A stretch of 64,000 bases of DNA. Origin: Colwellia sp. Its GTDB lineage: Bacteria > Pseudomonadota > Gammaproteobacteria > Enterobacterales > Alteromonadaceae. The stretch lies in the NCBI GenBank assembly GCA_013215295.1, contig JABSOZ010000011.1, forward strand, positions 62,001-126,000, given 5' to 3'. Below, in pieces: positions 18,805 to 27,388 of the stretch. The notes under the pieces were generated by a model, which saw nothing but the letters and a program-made list of their open reading frames with translations, ran no database searches and was not told the origin of the DNA. The translations under genes and the position numbers were made by a program. Each line of letters starts with the position of its first letter. Position 1 is the stretch's first letter.

Positions 18805-20055
18805 TTATCGAATAATTTGAATATTTGCTTGTTCATAAAATTTATTCATATCGTTTAAAATAAATTGCTCGCCGTACTTTGCACCTGACTTTATCTCGAT
18901 GTATTGACCATTCTTCACGCCGAATTCTAACCAGGTAACTTGCGCGCTACTTTCTTCGGCATCAACTTTAAATATTTTTAAACGAGAGTTTGCTGAGCTA
19001 TTCACAGGAGACTTGATATACAATGCGTTTTCTAATCGGCCTAAGTTAACTTTTGCTTCAACCTTTAAGGATGGACGGGCATTTTTAGGTAATGGGCCAA
19101 TTAATTCAATTTCTACTTCAACGTTACCGTCTCTTACCACCGGATCAATACGGGTAACTTTGCCCTGTGCAACCCCACCTCTGGTATCAATGCTTACTGA
19201 CATTTCAGGTAACATTGCTTGTACATCTCGCTGGGGAATTTGCACTATTGCTAATAAATCGTTTGTTCCACCGACTAATGCTAATTGATGACCGATACTT
19301 ACGCTTTGCCCTAGTTCAATCGGCAACGCTTGTAATACGCCATCAATGCCAGCCCTGACTAATAACCTTTGGAAATTATTTTCAGCGATTGTTAATAAGC
19401 TCGATTTTTCAGCAATGTATTCTGCTTGAATTTGCAATCCTTGCTGATGAATATCAAGCAATTGCTTTAAGCGTTTTTTAGAATTATCTAAACGACCTGC
19501 TAGCTTATTAACCTCTGCTTGTGTGGTCATTAAGTTAAGTTGTGTCACTATGCCCTGTTTAGCCAGCTTTGTTTCAGCAGCAAGCTTAGAACGAAAAACA
19601 CCTAAATCTAGCTTTAGTTCTGCAATGCCATTGCTGGCTGACAAATTCTCTCGGGCTTGAGTTAACTTAAGTTGTTTTAATCGTCCATTTTCTGCATTAA
19701 GTGCCAACTGGGCTAAAATAACCGCCTGATCAATCTCTGGATTAGACATTTTTAAAATAATACTTGTAGGTGTTACCTTCGCGCCGGGTCTAAGGATAAT
19801 TTCTTCTATTACAGCCGAATATGGAGCAGTAAGAAATCGTTGCACTTTAGACTCTAGTTGACCAAAACCTGTCACCGTTAACTCCAATGAGCCTTGCTGC
19901 ACCTGTTCAATCCACAGTTGCTGAGATTCAACTTTGCTTTGTGCTACCGGTAAACTGAAAACCCAATAAATCAACATAAGTGCCAGTAGTCCTATCAATA
20001 AGGTTAGAGACCTCTTTTTAGATGATTTACTTTCTACTTCAACGTTAATATCCAA
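18805..20055 (-). CDS. HlyD/MacA-like periplasmic adaptor
   Basis: A 416-aa membrane-fusion protein: N-terminal membrane anchor (about residues 17-36), split lipoyl/barrel-sandwich regions (LTAPYSAVIEEIILRPG and LVRAGIDGVLQALPIELGQ), a coiled-coil hairpin between them (about 110-230), and a beta-barrel domain. The start is TTG at 20055, preceded by AAGAAGGG (about 20062-20069). It heads the operon with the ATPase, MacB-like permease and two-component pair, and lies 72 bp after the sigma-54-type promoter. Confidence 0.88.
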   Translation of the reverse strand: MDINVEVESKSSKKRSLTLLIGLLALMLIYWVFSLPVAQSKVESQQLWIEQVQQGSLELTVTGFGQLESKVQRFLTAPYSAVIEEIILRPGAKVTPTSIILKMSNPEIDQAVILAQLALNAENGRLKQLKLTQARENLSASNGIAELKLDLGVFRSKLAAETKLAKQGIVTQLNLMTTQAEVNKLAGRLDNSKKRLKQLLDIHQQGLQIQAEYIAEKSSLLTIAENNFQRLLVRAGIDGVLQALPIELGQSVSIGHQLALVGGTNDLLAIVQIPQRDVQAMLPEMSVSIDTRGGVAQGKVTRIDPVVRDGNVEVEIELIGPLPKNARPSLKVEAKVNLGRLENALYIKSPVNSSANSRLKIFKVDAEESSAQVTWLEFGVKNGQYIEIKSGAKYGEQFILNDMNKFYEQANIQIIR

Positions 20056-20126
20056 TGTGACAACCCTTCTTTTCTCTAATTAACATAACGATTTAAATTA
20101 ATGCATTTGAAACTTAACAGTTAGAT

Positions 20127-20142
20127 TGCAAATCACAGACCA
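20127..20142 (-). promoter_or_regulatory. Sigma-54-type -24/-12 promoter
   Basis: The minus strand reads TGGTCTGTGATTTGCA. It keeps the invariant GG and GC at the exact sigma-54 spacing and the TTGCA of the -12 box; the three mismatches are within the CAC of the -24 box. It precedes the HlyD gene of an operon that itself encodes a sigma-54 activator, which strengthens the call. Confidence 0.65.
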
Positions 20143-20194
20143 AAAATAACAACTTGATTTAAAAGGATTTTATAATAAGAAAACAAATAAGATC

Positions 20195-20246
20195 GGATAA
20201 TTCCCGAAATCGAATAAAATAGAATTAATGATATCGGGAATTATCC
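20195..20246 (-). promoter_or_regulatory. Paired palindromic upstream activator sites
   Basis: GGATAATTCCCGA (20195-20207) and TCGGGAATTATCC (20234-20246) form a perfect 13-bp inverted repeat with a 26-bp spacer, and each arm is itself nearly palindromic. They lie about 50-105 bp upstream of the -24 box, the usual place for NtrC-family enhancers. The likely binder is the regulator encoded at 13954-15405. Confidence 0.6.
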
Positions 20247-20465
20247 CAAATAAATAAGGCTTATTCCTTACTGGGCGTAACTGGATATACTGAAGGGCTA
20301 TCAATTTGGAGTATCTACATTTAGTCTCTATTTAATGTCCGCTTTGAAAGCTATTCATTAAAATAAAAGATATATTTTCAATTTATTAGTAAATATATAG
20401 TAAGAAATTTAACGGTAAAATAAAGTTGAATTTACTGGTGAATATAAAGAGAAATTAGAATGATG

Positions 20466-20605
20466 AAATTTGAGAATCACATACCATCCTGGGTACCATT
20501 TTTCAGAGTAACACTTGATAAGAAAAGGTTTTAGCAATCCGCTTGACTATTTATTAGATAATCAAGCGGTTACTAAAATTAGTGAGCTGACACTATAAGT
20601 CAGCT
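20466..20605 (-). repeat. Dispersed repeat copy 2, matching the rnpB 3' end
   Basis: It has the same design as copy 1: hairpin AGCTGAC/GTCAGCT followed (minus strand) by hairpin CCGCTTGA/TCAAGCGG. The rnpB 3'-end core occurs at 20581-20599. Further along, CCATTTTTCAG (about 20497-20507) is also found beyond the rnpB terminator (about 26888-26898), so similarity to the rnpB flank is not limited to the core. Confidence 0.8.
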
Positions 20606-20825
20606 CAAACAAGTAATTTAACACACTGTTTTTAATGGCAATATTGACTTATATCGATTCAAACAGCTCTCATCCATAATGTCTTAAACTTTCCATAGAA
20701 TACATCCAAAATAGTTTTCTTTTTAGGTATTCTAAAAGCTAAATATAATATATTAACTTTAATACATTCAACGTTAACCTTGAGCCTTTTTTTAATATGT
20801 GGACTTGCATCAGATAGCTTTCGGG

Positions 20826-21230
20826 TCATGTGCGAACATCTAAAAAATTAAGTTTCTTTTCAATCACAACCTTGTTAAAACCTTGATAAAACATATCATC
20901 GATAATTATTACTGGTAGCGCTTTATTTTTCAGGTTATCAAATGTTTTTCTAGCATGTTCATCTTTCTCGATATCATAATCAAGATACTCAACATTATTA
21001 CTATTAAAGTAATGTTTTAACTCAATACAAGCTTCACACCAACCGACTGTATATATTACTATTGGAGATTCATCAGTGACTCCGAATACACTATAATTCC
21101 CTAATACGCCTTCACTTAATTCTATTGAATTATAGTCTTCTCTTTCTATTGGTTGTTCTCCCCAATACAAATGATTGGCAATAATTACCAAGAGTAGGAA
21201 TCCTCCATAAAACGATATATTCTTCAACAT
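20826..21230 (-). CDS. Membrane-anchored glutaredoxin/thioredoxin-like protein
   Basis: A 134-aa protein with one N-terminal hydrophobic segment (about residues 5-20) and then a periplasmic thioredoxin-fold domain. The redox motif is CEAC in VGWCEACIELKHYF, followed by the cis-Pro segment LPVIIIDD and a GFN turn as in glutaredoxin/NrdH-type proteins. It is the last gene of the peptide-export operon, 21 bp after the CPPC protein. A role in forming, shuffling or reducing disulfides of the 4-Cys peptide encoded at the operon head is an attractive inference. Confidence 0.7.
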   Translation of the reverse strand: MLKNISFYGGFLLLVIIANHLYWGEQPIEREDYNSIELSEGVLGNYSVFGVTDESPIVIYTVGWCEACIELKHYFNSNNVEYLDYDIEKDEHARKTFDNLKNKALPVIIIDDMFYQGFNKVVIEKKLNFLDVRT

Positions 21231-21251
21231 TATCTGATTTCCTTTTCACAC

Positions 21252-21677
21252 CTAATTTACAATTGTTATTTTATGAAATTCAACTTTTTGATCTTTGAAC
21301 TTTTTCTTTAGTATATTGATAATTCTCTCTTGTTTTTCACAAGGTGGACATGGACCAATTTCTGGGCTAATCGTAATAAAAAATAATGTAAAGTTGCTAT
21401 CATCAAACGTTGGTTCGAAGTCGATTAATCCAAACAAATCTTGCGTTATTTGAGCACTCCGCTTATGGACAGGCTTTTTTCTAAATTCATTCCTTAATCC
21501 CTGATCTAAAGAGTCACTTTGAAATGTCAATTCTCCTTGTTTATTAAACAAAAAGAGTTGCGGACCCTTTTTAGGAATATTGCTTTCAGTTTGCACCGAA
21601 TATTCGAAATCTTTTGCCAATATAGACACGCTGTTAAAAGAAATAGCAATGTATAAAAGTATTATTAATTTTTTCAT
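21252..21677 (-). CDS. Secreted small protein with CPPC motif (partial thioredoxin-like fold)
   Basis: A 141-aa protein with a Sec signal peptide (about residues 1-21). The C-terminal 45 residues read as strand (FTLFFITIS), CPPC (in GPCPPCEKQ), helix (ERIINILKKKF) and strand (VEFHKITIVN). This is the first half of a thioredoxin fold, and the protein stops there. The preceding 75 residues are not recognised. It sits 21 bp from both neighbours in the peptide-export operon. It may be a dedicated thiol/disulfide factor for the peptide, or a peptide-binding protein using its CPPC pair. Confidence 0.6.
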   Translation of the reverse strand: MKKLIILLYIAISFNSVSILAKDFEYSVQTESNIPKKGPQLFLFNKQGELTFQSDSLDQGLRNEFRKKPVHKRSAQITQDLFGLIDFEPTFDDSNFTLFFITISPEIGPCPPCEKQERIINILKKKFKDQKVEFHKITIVN

Positions 21678-21698
21678 GTTTATCCTTAAATTTAAGTA

Positions 21699-24074
21699 TT
21701 AAGAAAGCGAGAGCCAAGCAAATCTTAACTTTTGTTTGATGTGATAACCTAATGATATTGCAACTAATAAAAGTATACAGATACCTATTAAAGTTATTGC
21801 TGTTATGTTAAATAATGAAGTGCCCACCAATAATTTTTGTAATAAATCACTTTTAAGCGTAAATAAAGTCACCACCCCCATAATTATTGGAATAAATACA
21901 ATAATGAAAAACAAATATTCTCGCCCAATGAGAGAACCAAGCTTTGCGCCTTCACAATAACGAAGTGCTAACTCCCTTGCGTTTTTATCGGTCAATTGTT
22001 TTATCGTACTAAAACAAAATACTATTGCGGCTATGAACATGAGAACCGTTGCAGTTAATGTCACTTTTAGAATAGCTAACCTAGGCTGATGCTCTTTTTC
22101 TATTAACTCAGACAAGGAAACGATATGAATCCCATTAAAACTAACATCTAACGTTTTGATTATTTTAGCGACTATTTTTGTCAATTTTATTGCAGAAATC
22201 TGTGACTCTATCACTAAGCCCTCAAAGCCTGTCAACGCGAATACAGGGCTATAAATAGTCGGTTCTATCTGAGTATCAGGGCCTGAAATGTAAATATTTT
22301 CAATAACACCTACAACACGATAGGCTGTTTTTTCACCATTCATGGTATTTACGTTCAGAAGTTGCGCATCAGCTAAGGTTTGATCGGTAAAATACCTATC
22401 CCATAAGGCCTGGTTTACCACAATGTTCATTGGTTTTAAGCTATCAACACTGTTGCCCAATAATATTTTTGTGCCTAATGTAGTGAAATAATCAGCCGAT
22501 ATGGTGTCTTCGGTGGTATTGCCGTGTGCTCCAGTACCTATAGATTCACCTGTTGTACTAAACCACTGGCTGTAACTGGTTTTTTCCGATAATGGTGGCA
22601 TAGATGTAATAGCTGCTTGTTTTATTTCTGGATTTGACACTAATTGCTGTAATAATAACTGTGCTGTATTATTTGCTTGTAATATTTCTGATCTGATTTC
22701 AGGGAAATCAAAAGTAACCACAAAACGATTTTCATCGACAAAGCCTAAGTGGGTTTTAAAGATGGACCGTTGGTTTTCTAACAATAATAAACTGCTATAC
22801 AATGCAATAGTCGTTAAGGATAGTAACAATGCAAGTAAGGTGTAGCTTTGCACTTTTTGACTAAAACTAGCACTTTGTCCTCGACCAAAAGTTGTTTTAA
22901 TTAACTTTTCTTGAATCAAAAATACGATACTCATGAAAAAGAGTACACAGAAAAATAAATAAGAGATAATATTTAATAATTGACTGAAGTTTGTTCTCAC
23001 TTCTTCCATACTCACTTGAGGCAAAAATAGTTGAACAAAATAATGACCAAGTGGCAAACAAAATATACAAAAAACAATAACTAACATTACGGTTAAAAAC
23101 ATATCCAAAAAACGTTGAACGAGTAGATTTACTTTACTCGCCCCACAAAATGCTCTTATTTTGTACTCTTGCTGCTTAGCAGCACATTCACCGCTATAAA
23201 AGTTGTTAAAAGCAATAAAACAAAATAACAGCAACAACCAAAATAATGTTTTGAGTAGGTATATTCTTTTACTGACCGTCAAATATTTTTGATTATTAAC
23301 CCCTATCGCACGATTAATCAAAATATCACTTTCTTCTAACAGTAATGCCTCGTTTTGTAGGTAGAGAGTAATATCTTGAGTCAAAGAGTCGAACACCTGA
23401 TTATTCCCTATTAAATAGCTATAAGTATCAGGCGTAATCGAGTAATCAACATCATCTAATAACTCTGGTAACTGCTTGTATGGCATAACAAAACTAGTTG
23501 TTTGGTGTTCTCTAAAGGAAATGAAATTTTCTGGCATAATAGCGACTATCGTCACTGTTTTATTGTTAATTTGTATTTTTTTACCAATAACATTTTTAGT
23601 TGTTTTTAAATGTTTTTTCCATTCAATATAACTAATCGCAGCAACAAGTTCTTGGCCTAGCTTTGGAAACTCCATTGACTCTAAAGAGCCCTGTAACGGT
23701 TTAATGTCTAGACTTTTAAAACCACCGGAAATAAAACTAATCAGTTTACTCTCTTTACTACTTTCGTTTCTTACTTCAAAAGATATACTTCGCTCATACA
23801 CTGATTTAACAGGCCATTTATTCTCTATTTCTTGCGAAATGTAATAAGGCAAAGGCTGAGACTTACCCTCTTCGACTAAAACTGAATTACGGATGGGACT
23901 GTCTTTTGATAATCCTGCAAAATTGGCATCAAGATACGATGTTTCGATTAATTGAAAATTAATTAAGATACTAATAGGAAAAGCTAGAAAGAGAATCACT
24001 AATAAAAACGACAGATTATTAGTCATTTGTTTTAGCCAGTTTACTATTAAATCAACACACAATTTATAGGTCAT
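21699..24074 (-). CDS. MacB-like ABC permease of the peptide-export operon
   Basis: A 791-aa permease with an N-terminal membrane helix, a MacB-type periplasmic core, an FtsX three-helix block, a second periplasmic core and a C-terminal FtsX block with ARELALRYCEGAKLGSLI. The organisation resembles the permease at 15500-17914, but sequence identity looks low. TTG at 24089 would add 5 residues (MVWRY); neither start has a good Shine-Dalgarno, and I prefer ATG at 24074. It pairs with the ATPase 42 bp upstream. Confidence 0.85.
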   Translation of the reverse strand: MTYKLCVDLIVNWLKQMTNNLSFLLVILFLAFPISILINFQLIETSYLDANFAGLSKDSPIRNSVLVEEGKSQPLPYYISQEIENKWPVKSVYERSISFEVRNESSKESKLISFISGGFKSLDIKPLQGSLESMEFPKLGQELVAAISYIEWKKHLKTTKNVIGKKIQINNKTVTIVAIMPENFISFREHQTTSFVMPYKQLPELLDDVDYSITPDTYSYLIGNNQVFDSLTQDITLYLQNEALLLEESDILINRAIGVNNQKYLTVSKRIYLLKTLFWLLLLFCFIAFNNFYSGECAAKQQEYKIRAFCGASKVNLLVQRFLDMFLTVMLVIVFCIFCLPLGHYFVQLFLPQVSMEEVRTNFSQLLNIISYLFFCVLFFMSIVFLIQEKLIKTTFGRGQSASFSQKVQSYTLLALLLSLTTIALYSSLLLLENQRSIFKTHLGFVDENRFVVTFDFPEIRSEILQANNTAQLLLQQLVSNPEIKQAAITSMPPLSEKTSYSQWFSTTGESIGTGAHGNTTEDTISADYFTTLGTKILLGNSVDSLKPMNIVVNQALWDRYFTDQTLADAQLLNVNTMNGEKTAYRVVGVIENIYISGPDTQIEPTIYSPVFALTGFEGLVIESQISAIKLTKIVAKIIKTLDVSFNGIHIVSLSELIEKEHQPRLAILKVTLTATVLMFIAAIVFCFSTIKQLTDKNARELALRYCEGAKLGSLIGREYLFFIIVFIPIIMGVVTLFTLKSDLLQKLLVGTSLFNITAITLIGICILLLVAISLGYHIKQKLRFAWLSLS

Positions 24075-24116
24075 ATAGCGCCAAACCAATTAATCGTTTT
24101 TTATTAATCGATAAAA

Positions 24117-24842
24117 TCAAACGCTACCCTGCCCTACAGTTTTGTGATTTCCCTCAGTATAAAGTTTGCCATCAAGTATTTGCCAAATACTTTTGGCTTT
24201 TTGAGCATAAGCATCGTCATGCGTGATAAGGCAAATAGTTTTACCTTGAATATTCAGACGCTCCAATAGATCAAAAACTTGCAAACTGTTTTTAGAGTCT
24301 AAGTTACCTGTTGGTTCATCAGCCAAAATAAGGGAAGGTTCATTAACTAATGCGCGCGCAATAGCGACTCTTTGTTGCTGTCCCCCTGAAAGTTGATCAG
24401 GAGATCTATCAATAAAGTCACCCATGTCAACTTGATGAAGTGCCTTTAAGACTTTATTTCGATATTGTGCACGTTTAACTTGCGGATTATATGTGAGGGG
24501 TAAGGCAACATTATCAAAGACACTTAATTGCGTTAATAAATTAAAGTTTTGAAAAATGAACCCTATCTCATGATTCTTAATTAATGATATCGACGATTGA
24601 GTTAAACGGGTTGTATTAGTCCCTAAGATAGAATAATTACCCTGGGTAGGTTGGTTAAGCAGCCCTAAAATCGAGAGTAATGTACTTTTCCCACTCCCTG
24701 ATGTACCTACAATCGCAATGTAGTCACCTTGATTAATGGTCAAGTTTATGTTCTGTAAAACGTCAATTTTAGTTTTTGGATAGTGAAAATTTAATGAAGT
24801 CATTTCAATTAATGAAGGAGAGCTTTTTATTATATCACTCAT
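24117..24842 (-). CDS. MacB/LolD-type ABC ATPase of the peptide-export operon
   Basis: A 241-aa ATPase with Walker [10 protein letters not shown], signature [15 protein letters not shown] and Walker [14 protein letters not shown]. It directly abuts the HlyD-like gene upstream (24843). Together with the adaptor and permease it makes a complete inner-membrane MacAB-type machine. Confidence 0.92.
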   Translation of the reverse strand: MSDIIKSSPSLIEMTSLNFHYPKTKIDVLQNINLTINQGDYIAIVGTSGSGKSTLLSILGLLNQPTQGNYSILGTNTTRLTQSSISLIKNHEIGFIFQNFNLLTQLSVFDNVALPLTYNPQVKRAQYRNKVLKALHQVDMGDFIDRSPDQLSGGQQQRVAIARALVNEPSLILADEPTGNLDSKNSLQVFDLLERLNIQGKTICLITHDDAYAQKAKSIWQILDGKLYTEGNHKTVGQGSV

Positions 24843-26090
24843 TTAACTTTCCTCAGAAATTTCATATTCCATATCCTCACTCAAATGCTTTGGTAAAATG
24901 AATAATATGTCACCTTGTGAAACTTGTTCGCCTAAAAATAAGTACTGAGATGAACGCCCAACGAATTCTATATTAGTCTTTACTGCTTTACCGCCACGTT
25001 CTTTTTTATATATAACCCAATGCTCATAATCGTTGTAATTATTGGGAGCATTGATAAGTAAACGTGTTTTTTGTTGAGCTGTATTGATGACGGCTTCTAT
25101 TGATTGATCGGTTTTTATCCATTGTGGTGGTGTGCCAATAAAAGCTATATAAATACTTACAGCCCCCTGACGGATAACCTTATCAATATGTTCAATTGTT
25201 CCACTTATTTCTCCATTAGGTGTAATAATGGTCGCCGATTGTTCTACTTGAATATGTGTTGTGGAATATTGAGGTATCTGAACTTTTGCAATCAATTTCG
25301 TTGTATCAACTAATTCAAATAGTAATTCCCCCTGATTCACCGCTTGACCTACGTTGCAGAGTACTTCGCTGATAATGCCGGTTACATTGGCCTGAATAGT
25401 TAATGCAGCAATACGGTCTTGTAGGAATTTCAATTGGTCGGTCGTTGTTGCTACTTTGGCGTCTAAGGCATCACGTTGTAATTGATAAATGTTGTTAAAT
25501 AATATTATTTGTTGTTTCCAAAACTCGACATCAACCTTAACCTGTTCATAAGACATCTCGCTTTGTTTAAACTTTATTTTCGATAAGATCCCTTTTTTTG
25601 CCATCAAGCCATTGGCTTCAAACTCTAATTGTTCTTTTCTTACTGATGTTTTTGCTTTAGCTAAATTTGATTCAAGTTGATACCTTTTCATCAACAACTC
25701 ATTTTTCTCTAGCTCTACTTCTGAGCGAATATTGATTAAATTATATTTAGCGGTATCTACTTCTTGTGCTAATGAGTAGTTGGTGATGATTGCGATCACA
25801 TCTCCTTTTTGTATCGTTTGGCCTGCACGGACAAATAATTGACTAATTTGACCGTTATCTGTCGCAGCAAGTAAATTTTTAGTCCGGGGAATAATCGTAC
25901 CAAGGCCACTTACCTTTGCCGTTTCACTAAGTGAATTAACAGCATAAGATTGATTAAATTCTTCGGGAAAATTTGCAACTTTTAATTGAACAACCCACCA
26001 CAGAAAAATGAGGATAAATAATATGGCTGAAAGTAGCCCTGATTTTTGTTTATTTGTTAAAGGTTTTTTTTCTTGAATATAATGTTGCAC
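24843..26090 (-). CDS. HlyD/MacA-like periplasmic adaptor of the peptide-export operon
   Basis: A 415-aa adaptor with an N-terminal membrane anchor (about residues 18-37), a first half-lipoyl region (LAATDNGQISQLFVRAGQTIQKGDVIAII), a coiled coil (about 110-220), a second half (QANVTGIISEVLCNVGQAVNQGELLF), and a barrel domain. Its start is GTG at 26090 with AGGA about 9 nt upstream. It lies 63 bp behind the small 4-Cys peptide gene with no terminator between, so the two are probably cotranscribed. Confidence 0.88.
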   Translation of the reverse strand: MQHYIQEKKPLTNKQKSGLLSAILFILIFLWWVVQLKVANFPEEFNQSYAVNSLSETAKVSGLGTIIPRTKNLLAATDNGQISQLFVRAGQTIQKGDVIAIITNYSLAQEVDTAKYNLINIRSEVELEKNELLMKRYQLESNLAKAKTSVRKEQLEFEANGLMAKKGILSKIKFKQSEMSYEQVKVDVEFWKQQIILFNNIYQLQRDALDAKVATTTDQLKFLQDRIAALTIQANVTGIISEVLCNVGQAVNQGELLFELVDTTKLIAKVQIPQYSTTHIQVEQSATIITPNGEISGTIEHIDKVIRQGAVSIYIAFIGTPPQWIKTDQSIEAVINTAQQKTRLLINAPNNYNDYEHWVIYKKERGGKAVKTNIEFVGRSSQYLFLGEQVSQGDILFILPKHLSEDMEYEISEES

Positions 26091-26153
26091 TTATGATGTC
26101 CTAGAACTTCTGCTTTATTTTATTGCTTGTGGAGTTTTGAGTTGTTAAATGTT

Positions 26154-26321
26154 TTATGGATCAGGGTATTCACTACAAAGTGTAACAACATTACAACCAC
26201 CTGGAACACAGTATGTTGTTGACTTACAGACTTTTTTAGCTGCATAAGCAGCCGTGGTACCGAATGCTAAAATAGCACATATTAATAATTTGGTAAATAT
26301 TGATTTATTCTTATTATTCAT
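26154..26321 (-). CDS. Secreted 4-cysteine small peptide precursor
   Basis: A 55-aa ORF with Shine-Dalgarno AAGGA before ATG at 26321. Residues 1-27 are a Sec signal peptide: basic n-region (NNKNKSIFTK), hydrophobic core (LLICAILAFGTTAA) and AYA cleavage site. The predicted mature peptide is 28 residues, AKKVCKSTTYC... ending CSEYPDP, with cysteines at 32, 38, 43 and 49 (C-x5-C-x4-C-x5-C) and a central PGG. It heads an operon of adaptor, ATPase, MacB-like permease and two CxxC proteins. By analogy with E. coli STII, a 4-Cys Sec peptide reported to leave through MacAB-TolC, I infer a disulfide-bonded exported peptide (bacteriocin, toxin or signal). No family is recognised. Confidence 0.72.
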   Translation of the reverse strand: MNNKNKSIFTKLLICAILAFGTTAAYAAKKVCKSTTYCVPGGCNVVTLCSEYPDP

Positions 26322-26377
26322 AAATATATCCTTTTATTTTTGTTTGAAATTCATGAGTCCCTCACAAGTGCCGAAGA

Positions 26378-26406
26378 AAAATAACAACAACAAAACTCAA
26401 AGTCAA
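26378..26406 (-). promoter_or_regulatory. Sigma-70-type promoter of the 4-Cys peptide operon
   Basis: The minus strand has TTGACT, a 17-bp spacer, then TATTTT with an extended -10 TG upstream. The expected start at about 26371 gives a 50-nt leader. TTAACATAA-type direct repeats just upstream (about 26415-26460) may be regulator sites. Confidence 0.5.
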
Positions 26407-26911
26407 CAATTAATACACACTTAATTAACATAAAATAAACATTAACTTAACATAATGTACAATTTATATTAATTTAACATTGGATGTCTTCTGAATAGGT
26501 CTATATTGTCAAATCATTAGAGTGTTTAAATCAGAAGTTAATCTTTCGATCTAATAAAGGCTAACATCCGCATGGTAAATTAGTCATCGTTTAGTATGAC
26601 GGTATTGAACGATAAAAAACGACCGCTCTGAGGAAAAGAATAGCCTAACTAATTAATGATCTTCTTCAATAATTATCAATCAACTATAGGCTACGGATAC
26701 CCACACTTATCGACTTACTTTACAATTGAGTACTATCCGTAGACCTTTGATACATAATTACAAATAGGATATTAATGAACTTTATTGAGTTAACGTTCAT
26801 TGATAATGACAACAGATTAAGCAGCTGTATACCTTATTTTCTAACGAGGAATTTTAGTTATGATGCTCAGCTGTTGAAGGTTCCATGCCATTTTTCAGCC
26901 GATATAAGTAC

Positions 26912-26946
26912 AAAAAAAGCCCCTACATTACTGTAGAGGCTTTTTC
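26912..26946 (-). terminator. rnpB intrinsic terminator
   Basis: On the minus strand the stem GCCTCTAC/GTAGGGGC is followed by TTTTTTT. It lies about 10 nt beyond the mature 3' end of the RNase P RNA. Confidence 0.85.
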
Positions 26947-26956
26947 TTGAATTAAG

Positions 26957-27382
26957 TGAGCTGACACTATAAGCCGGGTTTTGTATCTCTTTCGAAAAAG
27001 AGTGACAATCATTCGTCTAGGCCTTAAATCGCTCTAAGGCTCAAGCAACCTACCCGGTTTCCACGCGAACCACGCTTATACTCTTTAAACTTACGTTCAA
27101 ATAGTCATGAAACCCTATTTGGTCTTGCTCCGGGTGGAGTTTACCCTGCAATTACTGTTACCAGCAATCCGGTGCGCTCTTACCGCACCCTTTCAGCCTT
27201 ACCTGTTCTTCCGAAGAAGTCATCGGCGGTCTTCTCTCTGCTGCACTTGTCGTCGGCTTACGCCGCCCAGGCGTTACCTGGCACCCTGTTCATTGGAGCC
27301 CGGACTTTCCTCCCCCCTATCCGTATATCTTCAGTTTACACATCTGATACAACGATAGAGCAGCGATTGTCTGGTCAACTCG
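26957..27382 (-). ncRNA. rnpB: RNase P RNA, type A
   Basis: The catalytic RNA of RNase P, about 425 nt. Recognised by the conserved minus-strand blocks GAGGAAAGTCCGGGCT near the 5' end, ACAGTAATTGCAGGGTAAAC in the middle, and AAACCCGGCTTATAG at the 3' end. Helix P1 is formed by GAGTTGAC (5') and GTCAGCTC (3'). The ORFs that can be read across this region on the plus strand are artefacts. Its 3'-terminal 19 bp recur at 12441-12459 and 20581-20599. Confidence 0.97.
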
Positions 27383-27388
27383 CCGCGC

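Larger units (their letters stand above)
20056..20825. other. Intergenic, 770 bp, regulatory sites and repeat copy 2
   Basis: It holds the sigma-54 promoter and activator sites of the first MacB operon (20127-20246), repeat copy 2 (20466-20605), and about 200 bp of AT-rich sequence after the end of the glutaredoxin-like gene in which I see nothing. No small signal-peptide ORF like that at 26154-26321 was found here. Confidence 0.6.
26322..26954. other. Intergenic, 630 bp, peptide promoter and rnpB terminator
   Basis: It contains the promoter of the 4-Cys peptide operon, a 9-bp inverted repeat CTACGGATA/TATCCGTAG (26691-26699 and 26734-26742, unknown role), and the rnpB terminator. A 50-codon plus-strand ORF at about 26774 is not accepted (see rejected items). 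Confidence 0.5.

Noticed and set aside
26691-26742. 9-bp inverted repeat CTACGGATA/TATCCGTAG as an operator
   Set aside because: It is 285 bp or more upstream of the nearest identified promoter (26378-26406), and the 9-bp unit was not noticed elsewhere in the window; left as an unexplained repeat.
26774-26926. A plus-strand ORF of about 50 codons with AGGATATTA before ATG
   Set aside because: It runs into the rnpB terminator hairpin, has no recognisable sequence, and no promoter; more likely chance.
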